DNA of 64,000 bases from Novosphingobium sp. TH158 (GTDB taxonomy: Bacteria; Pseudomonadota; Alphaproteobacteria; Sphingomonadales; Sphingomonadaceae). Positions 42,520 through 51,388 of this stretch are shown one piece after another. Under the pieces are notes generated by a model. That model had not been told where the DNA came from, ran no database searches, and saw only the letters and a program-made list of their open reading frames with translations. The position numbers and the translations under genes are program-made. Location: positions 2,260,001 through 2,324,000 of the forward strand of contig NZ_PKRT01000001.1 in assembly GCF_002855555.1 (NCBI RefSeq), read 5' to 3'. Each line of letters starts with the position of its first letter. Within the stretch, counting starts at the first letter, position 1.

Positions 42520-42948
42520 ATGTTTCGCAAGTTGACCGACCGGGTTTATGCCAGTCCGCAGATCGAACTGGCCGATGTGACGCAGGCGGCGGCCGAGGGC
42601 TTCGCCCTGATCATCAACAACCGCCCTGAGGGCGAAAGTGCAGACCAGACGCCCGGCAGCGAGATCGAGGCGGCTGCCGCTGCCGCCGGCCTTGGATACG
42701 TTGCCATCCCGGTCACCCACGCGGGCTTCAGCGAGCCGCAGGTTCGCGCCATGGCCGATGCGCTGGCGGGCGAAGGCAAGGTGTTGGCCTATTGCCGGTC
42801 CGGCACGCGCTCGACCCTGCTCTGGGCCCTGGCCGAGGCAAGCCGCGGGGAAGATCCCGAAGCCCTGGCCGTTGCGGCAGCGGGGGCGGTATACGATCTT
42901 GGCCCGGTCCGTTCACTCCTCGACATGCTTTCGGCACAGGCCAGGTGA
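42520..42948 (+). CDS. DUF442/TIGR01244 family sulfurtransferase-phosphatase-like protein
   Basis: 142 residues from the ATG at 42520 (AGGCAGGA upstream). Cysteine-dependent phosphatase/rhodanese-like fold with the loop CRSGTRS starting at Cys92, the family signature, and HAGFSEPQV before it. Members occur with beta-lactamase-like sulphide-metabolism proteins (Blh), often linked to sulphur oxidation or biofilm; this gene stands alone. It overlaps the next gene by four bases (GTGA). Confidence 0.85.
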   Translation: MFRKLTDRVYASPQIELADVTQAAAEGFALIINNRPEGESADQTPGSEIEAAAAAAGLGYVAIPVTHAGFSEPQVRAMADALAGEGKVLAYCRSGTRSTLLWALAEASRGEDPEALAVAAAGAVYDLGPVRSLLDMLSAQAR

Positions 42949-43352
42949 TCGCGACCCTGGTCCAGATTGCCGTTTCCCTGTTCGCCGTGCTTGCCCTTGC
43001 GGCTCTGGCGAGGCGCATGAGCCTTGGCGGCGATGTCCGCTTGCGCGACAAGGCCGAGGCCTGCGCCCTTGCTGAAGCCGCAGTCTGCGGCTTTTCTCCG
43101 GTTGAGGTGACGCTGGACAAGGCGGGGATCGGCGCGCTGCTACGCGATGCGCAGGACCGGGTGATGTTGCTCAAGCGGCACGGCGCCCACTTTGCCGCCC
43201 GCCTGCTTGCCAGCCACGAAGGCCTGCGGCTCGACCGGAATTTCCTCACCATCTCGACGGGCGAGCGCACCTTCGGCACGGTAACGCTCGACCTTGGCGG
43301 CGAAGCACAGGCCTGGGCAGGTAGCCTGCGCCGGTTGGGCAAGGCGCGATGA
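42945..43352 (+). CDS. hypothetical protein with N-terminal membrane segment
   Basis: 135 residues, GTG start overlapping the previous stop. Residues 1-22 (IATLVQIAVSLFAVLALAAL) are one membrane segment; the rest is a soluble domain (ALAEAAVCGFSPVEVTLDKAGIGALLRDAQDRVMLLKRHGAHFAARLL) ending in a beta-rich tail. Not recognised. It sits between the DUF442 gene and the sterol desaturase with overlaps on both sides, so the three are co-transcribed. Confidence 0.6.
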   Translation: MIATLVQIAVSLFAVLALAALARRMSLGGDVRLRDKAEACALAEAAVCGFSPVEVTLDKAGIGALLRDAQDRVMLLKRHGAHFAARLLASHEGLRLDRNFLTISTGERTFGTVTLDLGGEAQAWAGSLRRLGKAR

Positions 43353-44230
43353 AATTCGATCCCGTCACCCTCGCGACGCCCGCCTTCCTGATCCTCATCG
43401 TGATCGAGATGCTGTGGGCGCGCAGGAAAAGGCCGGCGGCCTACGAGCCCGCCGATACGCTCGTTTCGCTGCTCATGGGATTGGGCAGCGTGGTGGCGGG
43501 AATGCTGACCGGCTGGCTGGTGCTGGAAGTGATGTTCGCAGCCTTTGAGCTGCGCCCGCTTACCGTTAGCTGGGAATGGTGGGCGTGGATCGCCTGCTTC
43601 GTGCTTGATGACCTTGCCTATTACTGGATCCATCGCACCGGCCACCGCGTCCGCTGGTTCTGGGCCAGCCATGTCAATCATCATTCCAGCCAGCACTACA
43701 ACCTCTCGACCGCGCTCAGGCAAAGCTGGACCGGGTTCATCGCGCTGGGCTTCCTGTTCCGCGTGCCGCTGGCGCTTGCCGGTTTTCATCCCCTGATGAT
43801 CGCTACCTGCGTGGGCGTGAACCTGACCTACCAGTTCTGGATTCACACAGAGGCTATCGGCCGCATGCCCCGGTGGTTTGAGGCCGTGTTCAACACGCCG
43901 GGATTCCACCGCGTTCACCACGCCGTCAATCCGCAGTACCTCGACCGGAATTATGCCGGCGTGTTCATCGTCTGGGATCGCCTTTTCGGCACCTTTCAGC
44001 CCGAGCAGGAGGGGGTGCGCATCCACTATGGGATCGTCAGGCAGCTTGGCAGTTTCAACCTGCTGTGGACTGCTTTCCACGAATGGATCGGCATTGCCCG
44101 TGACGTTTGGACTGCCCCGTGGCGGCACAAGCTTTCCTACATCTGGCGCGTCCCGGGCTGGACCCATGACGGCAGCCGCGACACCAGCGACGCGATCCGT
44201 CAACGCTGGCTGTCCCGCCAATCGGACTGA
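43349..44230 (+). CDS. sterol desaturase/fatty acid hydroxylase superfamily protein
   Basis: 293 residues. Integral membrane di-iron hydroxylase with the eight-His cluster: HRTGH, HVNHHSSQHY, and HRVHH late in the chain, plus several hydrophobic helices. Members hydroxylate or desaturate sterols, hopanoids, carotenoids or fatty acids; in sphingolipid-making bacteria ceramide hydroxylation is also a possibility. The substrate is not predictable. It overlaps the preceding gene by four bases. Confidence 0.88.
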   Translation: MKFDPVTLATPAFLILIVIEMLWARRKRPAAYEPADTLVSLLMGLGSVVAGMLTGWLVLEVMFAAFELRPLTVSWEWWAWIACFVLDDLAYYWIHRTGHRVRWFWASHVNHHSSQHYNLSTALRQSWTGFIALGFLFRVPLALAGFHPLMIATCVGVNLTYQFWIHTEAIGRMPRWFEAVFNTPGFHRVHHAVNPQYLDRNYAGVFIVWDRLFGTFQPEQEGVRIHYGIVRQLGSFNLLWTAFHEWIGIARDVWTAPWRHKLSYIWRVPGWTHDGSRDTSDAIRQRWLSRQSD

Positions 44231-44252
44231 CCTTCCCCCGGCTACTTGCCGA

Positions 44253-44290
44253 TAACAAAAAAGGGCCCGGAAGCGGCTGGCTTCCGGGCC
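44253..44290 (-). terminator. Rho-independent terminator of the glnK-amtB operon
   Basis: GGCCCGGAAG (44264-44273) pairs with CTTCCGGGCC (44281-44290), loop seven bases. On the minus strand the stem is followed by CTTTTTTG, an ideal T-run. It lies about 95 bases after the amtB stop and separates it from the convergent desaturase gene. Confidence 0.9.
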
Positions 44291-44383
44291 TTGTAGTTGC
44301 GTTCGCAGGAGGAACGTCGGGAGGCGGGACCGAGAGGAGGAGAGGAGGAGAGCTCCCGATCCCGCCAAGTTCGGGACAAGCGC

Positions 44384-45820
44384 TTAGTAGTTGTATGCGC
44401 GCTCGCCGTGTTCGTTGAGGTCGAGGCCTTCGCGCTCGGCATCTTCGCTGGGGCGCAGTCCGAAGACCTTGTCGATGGCGAAGAACAGCACGGCGGAGAC
44501 CAGGCCCGACCAGACCAGGGTCAGGCTGACCGCCTTGATCTGCGTGACCAGCTGTGCGGCCATGTCATAGGTGCCGGGAACGGCGGGGAACTTCGTGTAA
44601 TCGAAGAAGCCCTGGCCGCCGAGCGCCGGGTCGGCGACGATGGCGGTGCCGATGGCGCCGACGATGCCGCCCACGCAGTGCACGCCGAAGACATCGAGCG
44701 TATCGTCGTACTTCAGCTTGTTCTTCACCGTGGAGACGAAGAAGTAGCAGATCGGCGAAACGATCAGGCCAAGGGCAATGGAGGTCATCGGAGCCGCGAA
44801 GCCGGAGGCCGGGGTGATCGCGACGAGGCCGGCGACGGCACCCGTGGCGGCACCCAGCATCGAGGGCTTGCCGTGGTGGGCCTGCTCGACGAGCGACCAG
44901 GAAAGCGCGGCGGCAGCCGTGGCGACGAAGGTGTTGATGAAGGCCACCGCGGTCACGCCGTTGACTTCGAGGTTGGAGCCAGCGTTGAAGCCGAACCAGC
45001 CCACCCACAGCAGCGAAGCGCCGATCATCGTCATGGTCAGCGAGTGTGGGGGAGTGGCTTCCTTGCCAAAGCCCAGGCGCTTGCCGATCATGAGGCAGCC
45101 CACAAGGCCTGCGATACCGGCGTTGATGTGCACCACCGTGCCACCGGCGAAGTCCAGCGCACCCCAGCCCCAGAGCAGACCGGCATCGGTCGGTGCATCA
45201 GGCAGGAAGTCCGGTCCGGCCCAGTACCAAACCATGTGCGCGATCGGGAAATAGGCGATCGTCAGCCACAGGACAGTGAACAGCATCAGCGGCCAGAACT
45301 TGATGCGTTCGGCAAAGGCGCCGACGATCAGGGCCGGCGTGATGCAGGCGAAGGTCATCTGGAAAATGACGAAAACGAATTCAGGCAGGTAGACGTTGTT
45401 CGAGAACGTCGCGGCATAGGTCGAAGCCGAAACACCCTGGAGGAACGCCTTGTCGAAGCCGCCGACCAGCGATGGCCAGGGCGTGTTGGTAGAGGTGAAG
45501 GCCATCGTATAGCCCCAGCCCACCCACACGAGGGCGGCCACGCTGACGATCATGAAAACCTGCATCAGCACCGAAAGCATGTTCTTGGTGCGGACCAGGC
45601 CGCCGTAGAACAGCGCCAGTGCGGGGATGCTCATCAGCAGCACGAGGACCGAGCTGACCAGCATCCAGCTGGTATCGCCCTTGTTCACCATGGTAGCCAT
45701 TTGCTCGACTGTCGGCGCCTTGATAGGCCCAGCGGCAGCGGCCTCCTGTGCGAAGGCGGCGGTGGCGGTGAGCAGCGAAGTGCCTACAGCGCCGGCGCCG
45801 CAAATCAGTTTGCGGAACAT
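44384..45820 (-). CDS. amtB: ammonium transporter
   Basis: 478 residues. Trimeric AmtB channel for ammonium uptake, with an N-terminal signal peptide (ending ATAAFAQEA) as in long Amt proteins and 11 membrane helices. Conserved pieces: the pore-vestibule FYGGLV, DFAGGTVVHINAGIAGLV with the first His, GWFGFNAGS, and HCVGGIVGAIGTAI containing the second pore His. The ATG at 45820 is preferred over an upstream in-frame ATG. Transcribed after glnK, with only 29 bases between them. Confidence 0.96.
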   Translation of the reverse strand: MFRKLICGAGAVGTSLLTATAAFAQEAAAAGPIKAPTVEQMATMVNKGDTSWMLVSSVLVLLMSIPALALFYGGLVRTKNMLSVLMQVFMIVSVAALVWVGWGYTMAFTSTNTPWPSLVGGFDKAFLQGVSASTYAATFSNNVYLPEFVFVIFQMTFACITPALIVGAFAERIKFWPLMLFTVLWLTIAYFPIAHMVWYWAGPDFLPDAPTDAGLLWGWGALDFAGGTVVHINAGIAGLVGCLMIGKRLGFGKEATPPHSLTMTMIGASLLWVGWFGFNAGSNLEVNGVTAVAFINTFVATAAAALSWSLVEQAHHGKPSMLGAATGAVAGLVAITPASGFAAPMTSIALGLIVSPICYFFVSTVKNKLKYDDTLDVFGVHCVGGIVGAIGTAIVADPALGGQGFFDYTKFPAVPGTYDMAAQLVTQIKAVSLTLVWSGLVSAVLFFAIDKVFGLRPSEDAEREGLDLNEHGERAYNY

Positions 45821-45849
45821 TGTGTTTTCCCTCCTGTCGGATTGGCGCG

Positions 45850-46200
<351 letters not shown>

Positions 46201-46235
46201 TCAGCCTGCCGGACCCGCTCCGGCTGGACTGACTT

Positions 46236-46251
46236 CGCAAAGCGCGTGCCA
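46236..46251 (-). promoter_or_regulatory. sigma-54 promoter of glnK-amtB
   Basis: Reading the minus strand, TGGCACG-CGCT-TTGCG matches the RpoN consensus TGGCACG-N4-TTGCW at nearly every position (positions 46251 to 46236). The invariant GG (-24) and GC (-12) are both present with correct spacing. The transcription start should be near 46226, leaving about 38 bases to the glnK ATG. Basis: sequence match plus established NtrC/RpoN control of glnK-amtB. Confidence 0.9.
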
Positions 46252-46305
46252 GAATTAGAAAAATAAAGAAATTCAGGTAAATAAGGAAAACGATAGTCAG
46301 GCAAT

Positions 46306-46318
46306 GCTGCGATGCAGC
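46306..46318 (-). promoter_or_regulatory. dyad upstream of the sigma-54 promoter
   Basis: GCTGC-GAT-GCAGC lies about 60 bases upstream of the -24 element, a typical distance for an NtrC enhancer site. It does not match the enterobacterial NtrC consensus well, so this is only a candidate activator site. Confidence 0.35.
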
Positions 46319-46336
46319 GCCCGATTCGCAAGCATG

Positions 46337-46353
46337 TGCCTAAAAATTAGGCA
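46337..46353. repeat. TGCCTAA-AAA-TTAGGCA dyad across a stop codon
   Basis: A perfect seven-base-pair inverted repeat with a three-base centre that spans the stop codon of the EEP family gene. It could be an operator in the glnK upstream region or a weak 3' hairpin of the EEP mRNA. Confidence 0.35.
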
Positions 46354-47045
46354 GTGATGAGCTCGGCGAAAACGGGCAAATGATCCGATGCACGGGCGGC
46401 GAGGGGGCTGTGATGCACACCCTTGCGCAGGCACTGCCATTCGCTCGAGACGACGATCCGGTCCAATGCAGCAACGGGCTGCCGGGTCGGGAAGGAATTG
46501 CCCGGCGTCAGCAGGTGCCAGCCATTGTCGACCTCGCGCATCGCCCCGCGTGCGTGCGACCACTGGTTGAAATCGCCCATCAGGACGGCAGGCGCGGTCC
46601 GTCCGCAATTGGCAATGTGGTTGAGCACTGCGCGAAGCTGGTGCCGGCGGCGCAGGCCTGACAGGTCAAGGTGCATACCCACCACCAGCAGGCGTTTCCC
46701 GGCAATCGACAGTTCCGCGCAGACGGCGCCCCGCGGCTCGAGCGTGGGCAAGGGCACCGGCTCGGCGTGGATCACCTCGATCTCTCGGCGCACCAGCAGG
46801 GCATTGCCGTGCCAGCCGATCGAATCCGGGCGCATGCGAAGCGGCACCGCTTTCCACGGCGAATGATCGTCGATGGCCTGTCGCGGCAGGACGCTGGCCC
46901 GGTCGCCAAAGCGCAGGTCCGCTTCCTGAAGCGCGATCACATCGGCATCGATCTCGCGCAGGACCGCAAGGATGCGATCGGGATCCCGCCTGCGGTCAAG
47001 CCCCACGGCCTTGTGAATGTTGTAGCTGGCAACCTTGATATGCAC
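46347..47045 (-). CDS. endonuclease/exonuclease/phosphatase (EEP) family protein
   Basis: 232 residues from the GTG at 47045, ten bases after the upstream gene's stop. EEP fold: SYNIHKAVG with Asn, ALQEAD metal-binding Glu, GMHLDL, GDFNQW and the final SDHLPV catalytic Asp-His. The substrate may be DNA, phospholipid or inositol phosphate. A longer start (ATG 47108) would overlap the PNPOx gene and adds an Arg-rich non-conserved tail, so it is disfavoured. Confidence 0.87.
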   Translation of the reverse strand: MHIKVASYNIHKAVGLDRRRDPDRILAVLREIDADVIALQEADLRFGDRASVLPRQAIDDHSPWKAVPLRMRPDSIGWHGNALLVRREIEVIHAEPVPLPTLEPRGAVCAELSIAGKRLLVVGMHLDLSGLRRRHQLRAVLNHIANCGRTAPAVLMGDFNQWSHARGAMREVDNGWHLLTPGNSFPTRQPVAALDRIVVSSEWQCLRKGVHHSPLAARASDHLPVFAELITA

Positions 47046-47055
47046 GGGATCGGGT

Positions 47056-47622
47056 TCAGCCTGTCTCGCCGGGGATGTAGCGGTCCGTCGGCCGCGCGGG
47101 AAGGCCATCGATGCTGCGGGTGCGCGATCCGTACTTGGCGGTCCATTCACCGGCGTCCTTGCCGCTGTGGAACTTCACCAGCGTTTCGCGGTGCCGCTCG
47201 TGCGACATCATCGGTACGCCCCAGCCGCAGCTCGTCTGCACGCTTTCCACGGCAATGTCGAAGATCTGGCGGGTGCCCGGCAGCAGGGTGAAATGGGGGG
47301 CAAGTTCCGGCCAGTCTGGATCGGCAGGCAACACGGGCCGGCCGCGCCCGTAGATTCGCAGGATAAGCGCCGGCTGGTCGAAATTGCACATCATCACCGT
47401 GATGCGGCCGTCTGCCAGCAGGTGGGCGTTGGTCTCGTTGCCCGAACCTGCAAGGTCCAGGTAGGCAACGCGGCGGGGCGAGAGCACGCGGAACGTATCG
47501 GCCAGCCCCTTGGGGCTGAGGTTTATCCGCCCCTCGCTCGCGGAAGTGGCGACAAAATAGACCGATTGTTTGTCGATCATCTCGACATGGCTGGCCGTCA
47601 GGCTATCTGTGAACTCGGCCAT
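47056..47622 (-). CDS. pyridoxamine 5'-phosphate oxidase family protein
   Basis: 188 residues. Split-barrel flavin-binding protein of the PNPOx-like group: SVYFVATSASEGRINLSPKGLADTF, NETNAHLLADGRITVMMCNF and LRIYGRGRPV. Role probably an FMN-dependent or haem-related oxidoreductase; the true reaction is unknown. Co-transcribed with the EEP gene. Confidence 0.82.
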   Translation of the reverse strand: MAEFTDSLTASHVEMIDKQSVYFVATSASEGRINLSPKGLADTFRVLSPRRVAYLDLAGSGNETNAHLLADGRITVMMCNFDQPALILRIYGRGRPVLPADPDWPELAPHFTLLPGTRQIFDIAVESVQTSCGWGVPMMSHERHRETLVKFHSGKDAGEWTAKYGSRTRSIDGLPARPTDRYIPGETG

Positions 47623-47691
47623 GCGAACATGGCTAGACCAAGCGGCGCGGCTTGAACAGGCCCGCGTCCCGCCAGGACAGGGAAGCGACAG

Positions 47692-48942
47692 TTGAGCGAG
47701 AACGAAGCCGGGCGGAAGACCTATTCCCCCAATGCCGTGCTGGGCATGTTGCTGGTGGTCTATACTTTCAATTTCCTGGACCGGCAGATACTCGCCATCC
47801 TGGCCCAGCCGGTGAAGGCGGACCTTGGCCTCAGCGATACGCAGATGGGCGTGCTGGGCGGGCTGGCCTTCGCCTTGCTGTTCTCCACCATGGCGATTCC
47901 GCTGGGCGTTCTGGCCGACCGCAAGGGACGTGCCCGCGTGATCGGCTGGAGCCTTGCGGTGTGGAGCGGCTTTACCGCCCTGTGCGGCGTGGCGACGAGC
48001 TTCTGGCAGCTATTCCTGTTCCGCCTGGGGGTGGGCATCGGCGAGGCGGGCGGCGTTGCGCCGTCCTATGCGATCATTTCGGAAACCTTCCCGCCGGAAA
48101 AGCGGGCACGCGCCATGGCGACCTATTCGCTGGGCATCCCGCTTGGCCAGGCGGTGGGCGCGCTGTTCGGCGCGATGATCGCCGCGGCTGTAGACTGGCG
48201 GCTGGCCTTCATCGTGCTTGGCCTTGCCGGCCTGCTGGTTGTCCTGCCGTTCCGCCGGGTCGTGCGCGACCGGCCGATCGCGCCGGAGGCCGTGCAAGTG
48301 CCCGTGGCGCAGACCTTCGCCCGCCTTGCCCGCCTGCCGGTGTTCTGGCTGATGTCCCTGGGGGCGGCGACGGGCTCGCTTTGCGGATACGGCATCGCCT
48401 TCTGGGTGCCGACGCTGATCCAGCGCTCCTACGGGCTGACACTGGTCGAAACCGGGCAGTTCATGGCCGCGCAGCTGCTGCTCGCCGGTACGGTCGGGAT
48501 GTATGCCGGCGGTTTCGTGGCGGACCGGATCGGTACGCGGGACCGGGCGGGCTATGCCCGCGTCGGGGCCATTGCCTATGCGCTGTCGTTCCCGCTCATG
48601 GCGCTCGCCTTCCTCAGCACCGATCTTGTCGCCCTGTTCCTCATCCTGCTGCTGCCATCGGGACTGATCTACGTCTGGCTCGGCCCGACGACGACGGCGA
48701 TCCAGCACCTTGTCCCCGCGAATGAGCGGGCCACGGCTTCGGCGTGTTACCTCTTCGTCAACAATGGCATCGGGCTGACCTTCGGCTCGCTCGCGGTCGG
48801 TGGTCTCAGCGATGCGCTTGCGCCCTATTACGGGGCCGAATCGCTGCGCTGGGCTGTGATCGCGGTCTGCTCGCTCTATCTGCTTGCCGCCCTGTTCATG
48901 ACGCTTGCCGCACCGCGCCTGCGCAAGGCCTGGATTGACTAA
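47692..48942 (+). CDS. MFS transporter
   Basis: 416 residues with twelve predicted helices. TTG start at 47692, supported by GGGAAG upstream and by the N-terminus. Family marks: FNFLDRQILAILAQPVKADLGLSDTQMGVLGG in helix 1-2, GVLADRKGRARVIGWS in the helix 2-3 loop and a second ADRIGTRDRAG in the mirror half. This is the type common in sphingomonads and often annotated as a spinster-like transporter. The substrate is unknown. Convergent with the GMC gene, stops 4 bases overlapping. Confidence 0.88.
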   Translation: MSENEAGRKTYSPNAVLGMLLVVYTFNFLDRQILAILAQPVKADLGLSDTQMGVLGGLAFALLFSTMAIPLGVLADRKGRARVIGWSLAVWSGFTALCGVATSFWQLFLFRLGVGIGEAGGVAPSYAIISETFPPEKRARAMATYSLGIPLGQAVGALFGAMIAAAVDWRLAFIVLGLAGLLVVLPFRRVVRDRPIAPEAVQVPVAQTFARLARLPVFWLMSLGAATGSLCGYGIAFWVPTLIQRSYGLTLVETGQFMAAQLLLAGTVGMYAGGFVADRIGTRDRAGYARVGAIAYALSFPLMALAFLSTDLVALFLILLLPSGLIYVWLGPTTTAIQHLVPANERATASACYLFVNNGIGLTFGSLAVGGLSDALAPYYGAESLRWAVIAVCSLYLLAALFMTLAAPRLRKAWID

Positions 48943-50534
48943 CCGGATTTCGCGTCGGCCAACACCATTGCCGCACCCTTCTCGGCGATCATCATCACCG
49001 GCGCATTCGTGTTGCCTGAAGTGATCGTCGGCATGACCGATGCATCGATGACGCGCAGGCCGGAGATTCCCTGCACCCGCAACTGGCTGTCGACCACGCT
49101 GCCCATGGCGGCAGTGCCCACCGGGTGGAAAATCGTTGTCCCAACATTGCCGGCTGCCTCGATCAGCTGCGCCTCGTCCGCATATTGCATGCCGGGCCGC
49201 ATTTCCTCGGGGGCATAGCGGGCAAGCGCCCGCTGGCCGACGATCTCGCGCGTGATTGCGATTGAGCGCGCGGCGATCCGCCGGTCCTCGTCGGTGGAAA
49301 GGTAGTTCGGCCGGATTGCCGGATGATCGGCCGGATCGGCACTGCGGATCAGGCTGGTGCCGCGGCTTTCGGGCCGAAGGTTGCAGACCGATGCGGTGAA
49401 TGCCGGCCAGGGATCGAGGTTTCCGCCGAAGGCCTCAAGGCTCAGCGGCTGGACATGGTATTCAAGGTTCGCGCTTGCCTGCCGTTCGTCGCTTTTAAGG
49501 AACATGCCGAGCTGGCTGGGCGCCATGGCCATCGGGCCGCTGCGCCGCAGGACATATTCCAGTCCGATCAGCGCCTTGCCCAGCAAGCTGGCCGCGCGCT
49601 GGTTCAGCGTGGATACGCCCGATACCTTCCAGGCGCAGCGCAATTGCAGGTGGTCCTGCAGGTTGCCGCCAACGCCCGGCGCATCCACCTTGGGGGCAAT
49701 GCCCAATCCGCGCAGCCGCTCTGCATCGCCGATGCCCGAGCGTTCGAGGATCGCCGGAGAGCCGATGGCCCCGGCGGAGAGCAGGACTTCGCCATCGGCA
49801 CGCGCCACCCGCTCCTCCTGTCCGAGACGATAGGCGATGCCCACGGCGCGGCCCTGTTCGACGATCACCCGGTCCACCAGCGCCCCGGTGACGACCTTCA
49901 GGTTTGCCCGGCTGCGGACCGGCTTGAGGAATGCGTCCGAAGCGCTCCAGCGCCAGCCGCTGCGCTGGGTGACCTGGAACAGGCCGGAACCTTCATTGTC
50001 CCCGCGATTGAAATCGTCGGTCGGCGGTAGGCCCCATTCGGCTGCGGCCTGCTGGAAGGCTTCGAGGATTTCCCAGCGCAGGCGCTGCCGCTCGACCCGG
50101 ATTTCACCGCCTGCACCGTGGAATTCGGTGGGGCCTGCGAAGTGGTCCTCTGCCCGGATAAACAGGGGCAGGACATCGTCCCAGCCCCAGCCCGGGTGGC
50201 CCAGTTGCCGCCAGTGATCGTAATCGCGCGCCTGCCCGCGCATGTAGATCATGCCGTTGATGGCAGAGCAGCCGCCCAGTACCCTTCCGCGGGGATACTT
50301 CAGGCTGCGACCGTTCAGTCCGGGGTCGGGCTCGGTGGTCATGCACCAGTCGGTGCGGGGATTGCCGATGCAGTAGAGGTAGCCGACCGGCACCTTCACC
50401 CAGATGTAATTGTCACGCCCGCCGGCCTCCAGCAGCAGCACACGGTTGCGCGGATCGGCGGAAAGGCGGTTGGCAAGCACACAGCCGGCGCTGCCCCCGC
50501 CGGCGATGACGTAGTCGAAGCGCTCCCCCTTCAC
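48939..50534 (-). CDS. GMC family FAD-dependent oxidoreductase
   Basis: 531 residues from the GTG at 50534, which overlaps the TauE stop by four bases (GTGA). Glucose-methanol-choline family: FAD motif GGGSAG at 12-17, YPRGRVLGGCSAINGMIYMRG (the GMC signature 1), a second signature GAIGSPAILERSGIG and the C-terminal HPVGTAAMG with catalytic His and NTNAPVMMIAEKGA. Choline- or alcohol-dehydrogenase-like; substrate unknown. Downstream of and translationally coupled to a TauE/SafE transporter. Confidence 0.92.
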   Translation of the reverse strand: MKGERFDYVIAGGGSAGCVLANRLSADPRNRVLLLEAGGRDNYIWVKVPVGYLYCIGNPRTDWCMTTEPDPGLNGRSLKYPRGRVLGGCSAINGMIYMRGQARDYDHWRQLGHPGWGWDDVLPLFIRAEDHFAGPTEFHGAGGEIRVERQRLRWEILEAFQQAAAEWGLPPTDDFNRGDNEGSGLFQVTQRSGWRWSASDAFLKPVRSRANLKVVTGALVDRVIVEQGRAVGIAYRLGQEERVARADGEVLLSAGAIGSPAILERSGIGDAERLRGLGIAPKVDAPGVGGNLQDHLQLRCAWKVSGVSTLNQRAASLLGKALIGLEYVLRRSGPMAMAPSQLGMFLKSDERQASANLEYHVQPLSLEAFGGNLDPWPAFTASVCNLRPESRGTSLIRSADPADHPAIRPNYLSTDEDRRIAARSIAITREIVGQRALARYAPEEMRPGMQYADEAQLIEAAGNVGTTIFHPVGTAAMGSVVDSQLRVQGISGLRVIDASVMPTITSGNTNAPVMMIAEKGAAMVLADAKSG

Positions 50535-51286
50535 GCGATCCCGTCCCACACAAGTTTGGCCCCCAGCAATACCATCAGCCAGTAGATGATGGTGTAGAAC
50601 CGGTGCGAATCCAACCGGCGCAGGATCTTCAGCGTGATGATCGTGCTCACCACGGCCAGCGGCATGAGCAGCATGGCTGCTTTCAACGTCTCCCAGTTCA
50701 GCGTGCCCAGCATGATGTAGCCCGGCACCTTGATCCAGTTCATCAGGGCGAACAGCACGGCATTAGTGCCGATGTAGGTCGTGTGCGGCAGGCGGCGCGG
50801 GGTTACCCACATCTGGAAGGGCGGGCCACCGGCGTGGGCGACCTGGCTGGTGATCCCGGCGGCAACCCCGAACAGGGTGCCCACCCATCCCGGCGAGTTC
50901 GATGCAGCAACGATACGGCCGCCGCGTTCCACCCACAGGCGCAGCAGCCCGAAGGCCAGCGTTATCGCGCCGAGCAGCAGCAGCAGCCAGCGCTCGTCCA
51001 CACTGGCGGCGAAACCGGTGGCCAGGGTAATGCCTGCGATCGTTCCCGGCAGCATCCACCCGACGATCCAGCGGCTCCAGTCATGCCGGAAGGACCATAC
51101 GCTGACCACATCCTGCACGATGATCACCGGCAGCAGCACTGCCGCCGCGACTGCCGGGGGCAGGGCAAGCGCCAGGATCGGCGTGCCCAGCGCACCCACG
51201 CCCGAAAGCCCCCCCTTGGCCATGCCGATCACCAGCACGGCAAGGAATGCAAGCGCCAGGGCATAAGGATCGGCGAGCAGCGACAT
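50531..51286 (-). CDS. TauE/SafE family membrane transporter
   Basis: 251 residues from the ATG at 51286. Eight-helix anion exporter/permease: ALAFLAVLVIGMAKGGLSGVGALGTPILAL with the glycine-rich family motif, then GWVGTLFGVAAGITSQVAHAGGPPFQMW in the second half. Usually implicated in sulphite, sulphoacetate or other sulphonate/organic anion export. Overlaps the GMC gene by four bases, suggesting a joint function on an organosulphur or alcohol substrate (inference). Confidence 0.85.
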   Translation of the reverse strand: MSLLADPYALALAFLAVLVIGMAKGGLSGVGALGTPILALALPPAVAAAVLLPVIIVQDVVSVWSFRHDWSRWIVGWMLPGTIAGITLATGFAASVDERWLLLLLGAITLAFGLLRLWVERGGRIVAASNSPGWVGTLFGVAAGITSQVAHAGGPPFQMWVTPRRLPHTTYIGTNAVLFALMNWIKVPGYIMLGTLNWETLKAAMLLMPLAVVSTIITLKILRRLDSHRFYTIIYWLMVLLGAKLVWDGIA

Positions 51287-51388
51287 TGCCCGCCGCCAAG
51301 CACAGCCACCGGCGCAGTGCAAGTCGCGCTGTCCTACAGGCTCGCAGGTGTGCGACCATCGCGGGCCCAACCAGAATGAGGATACTCA

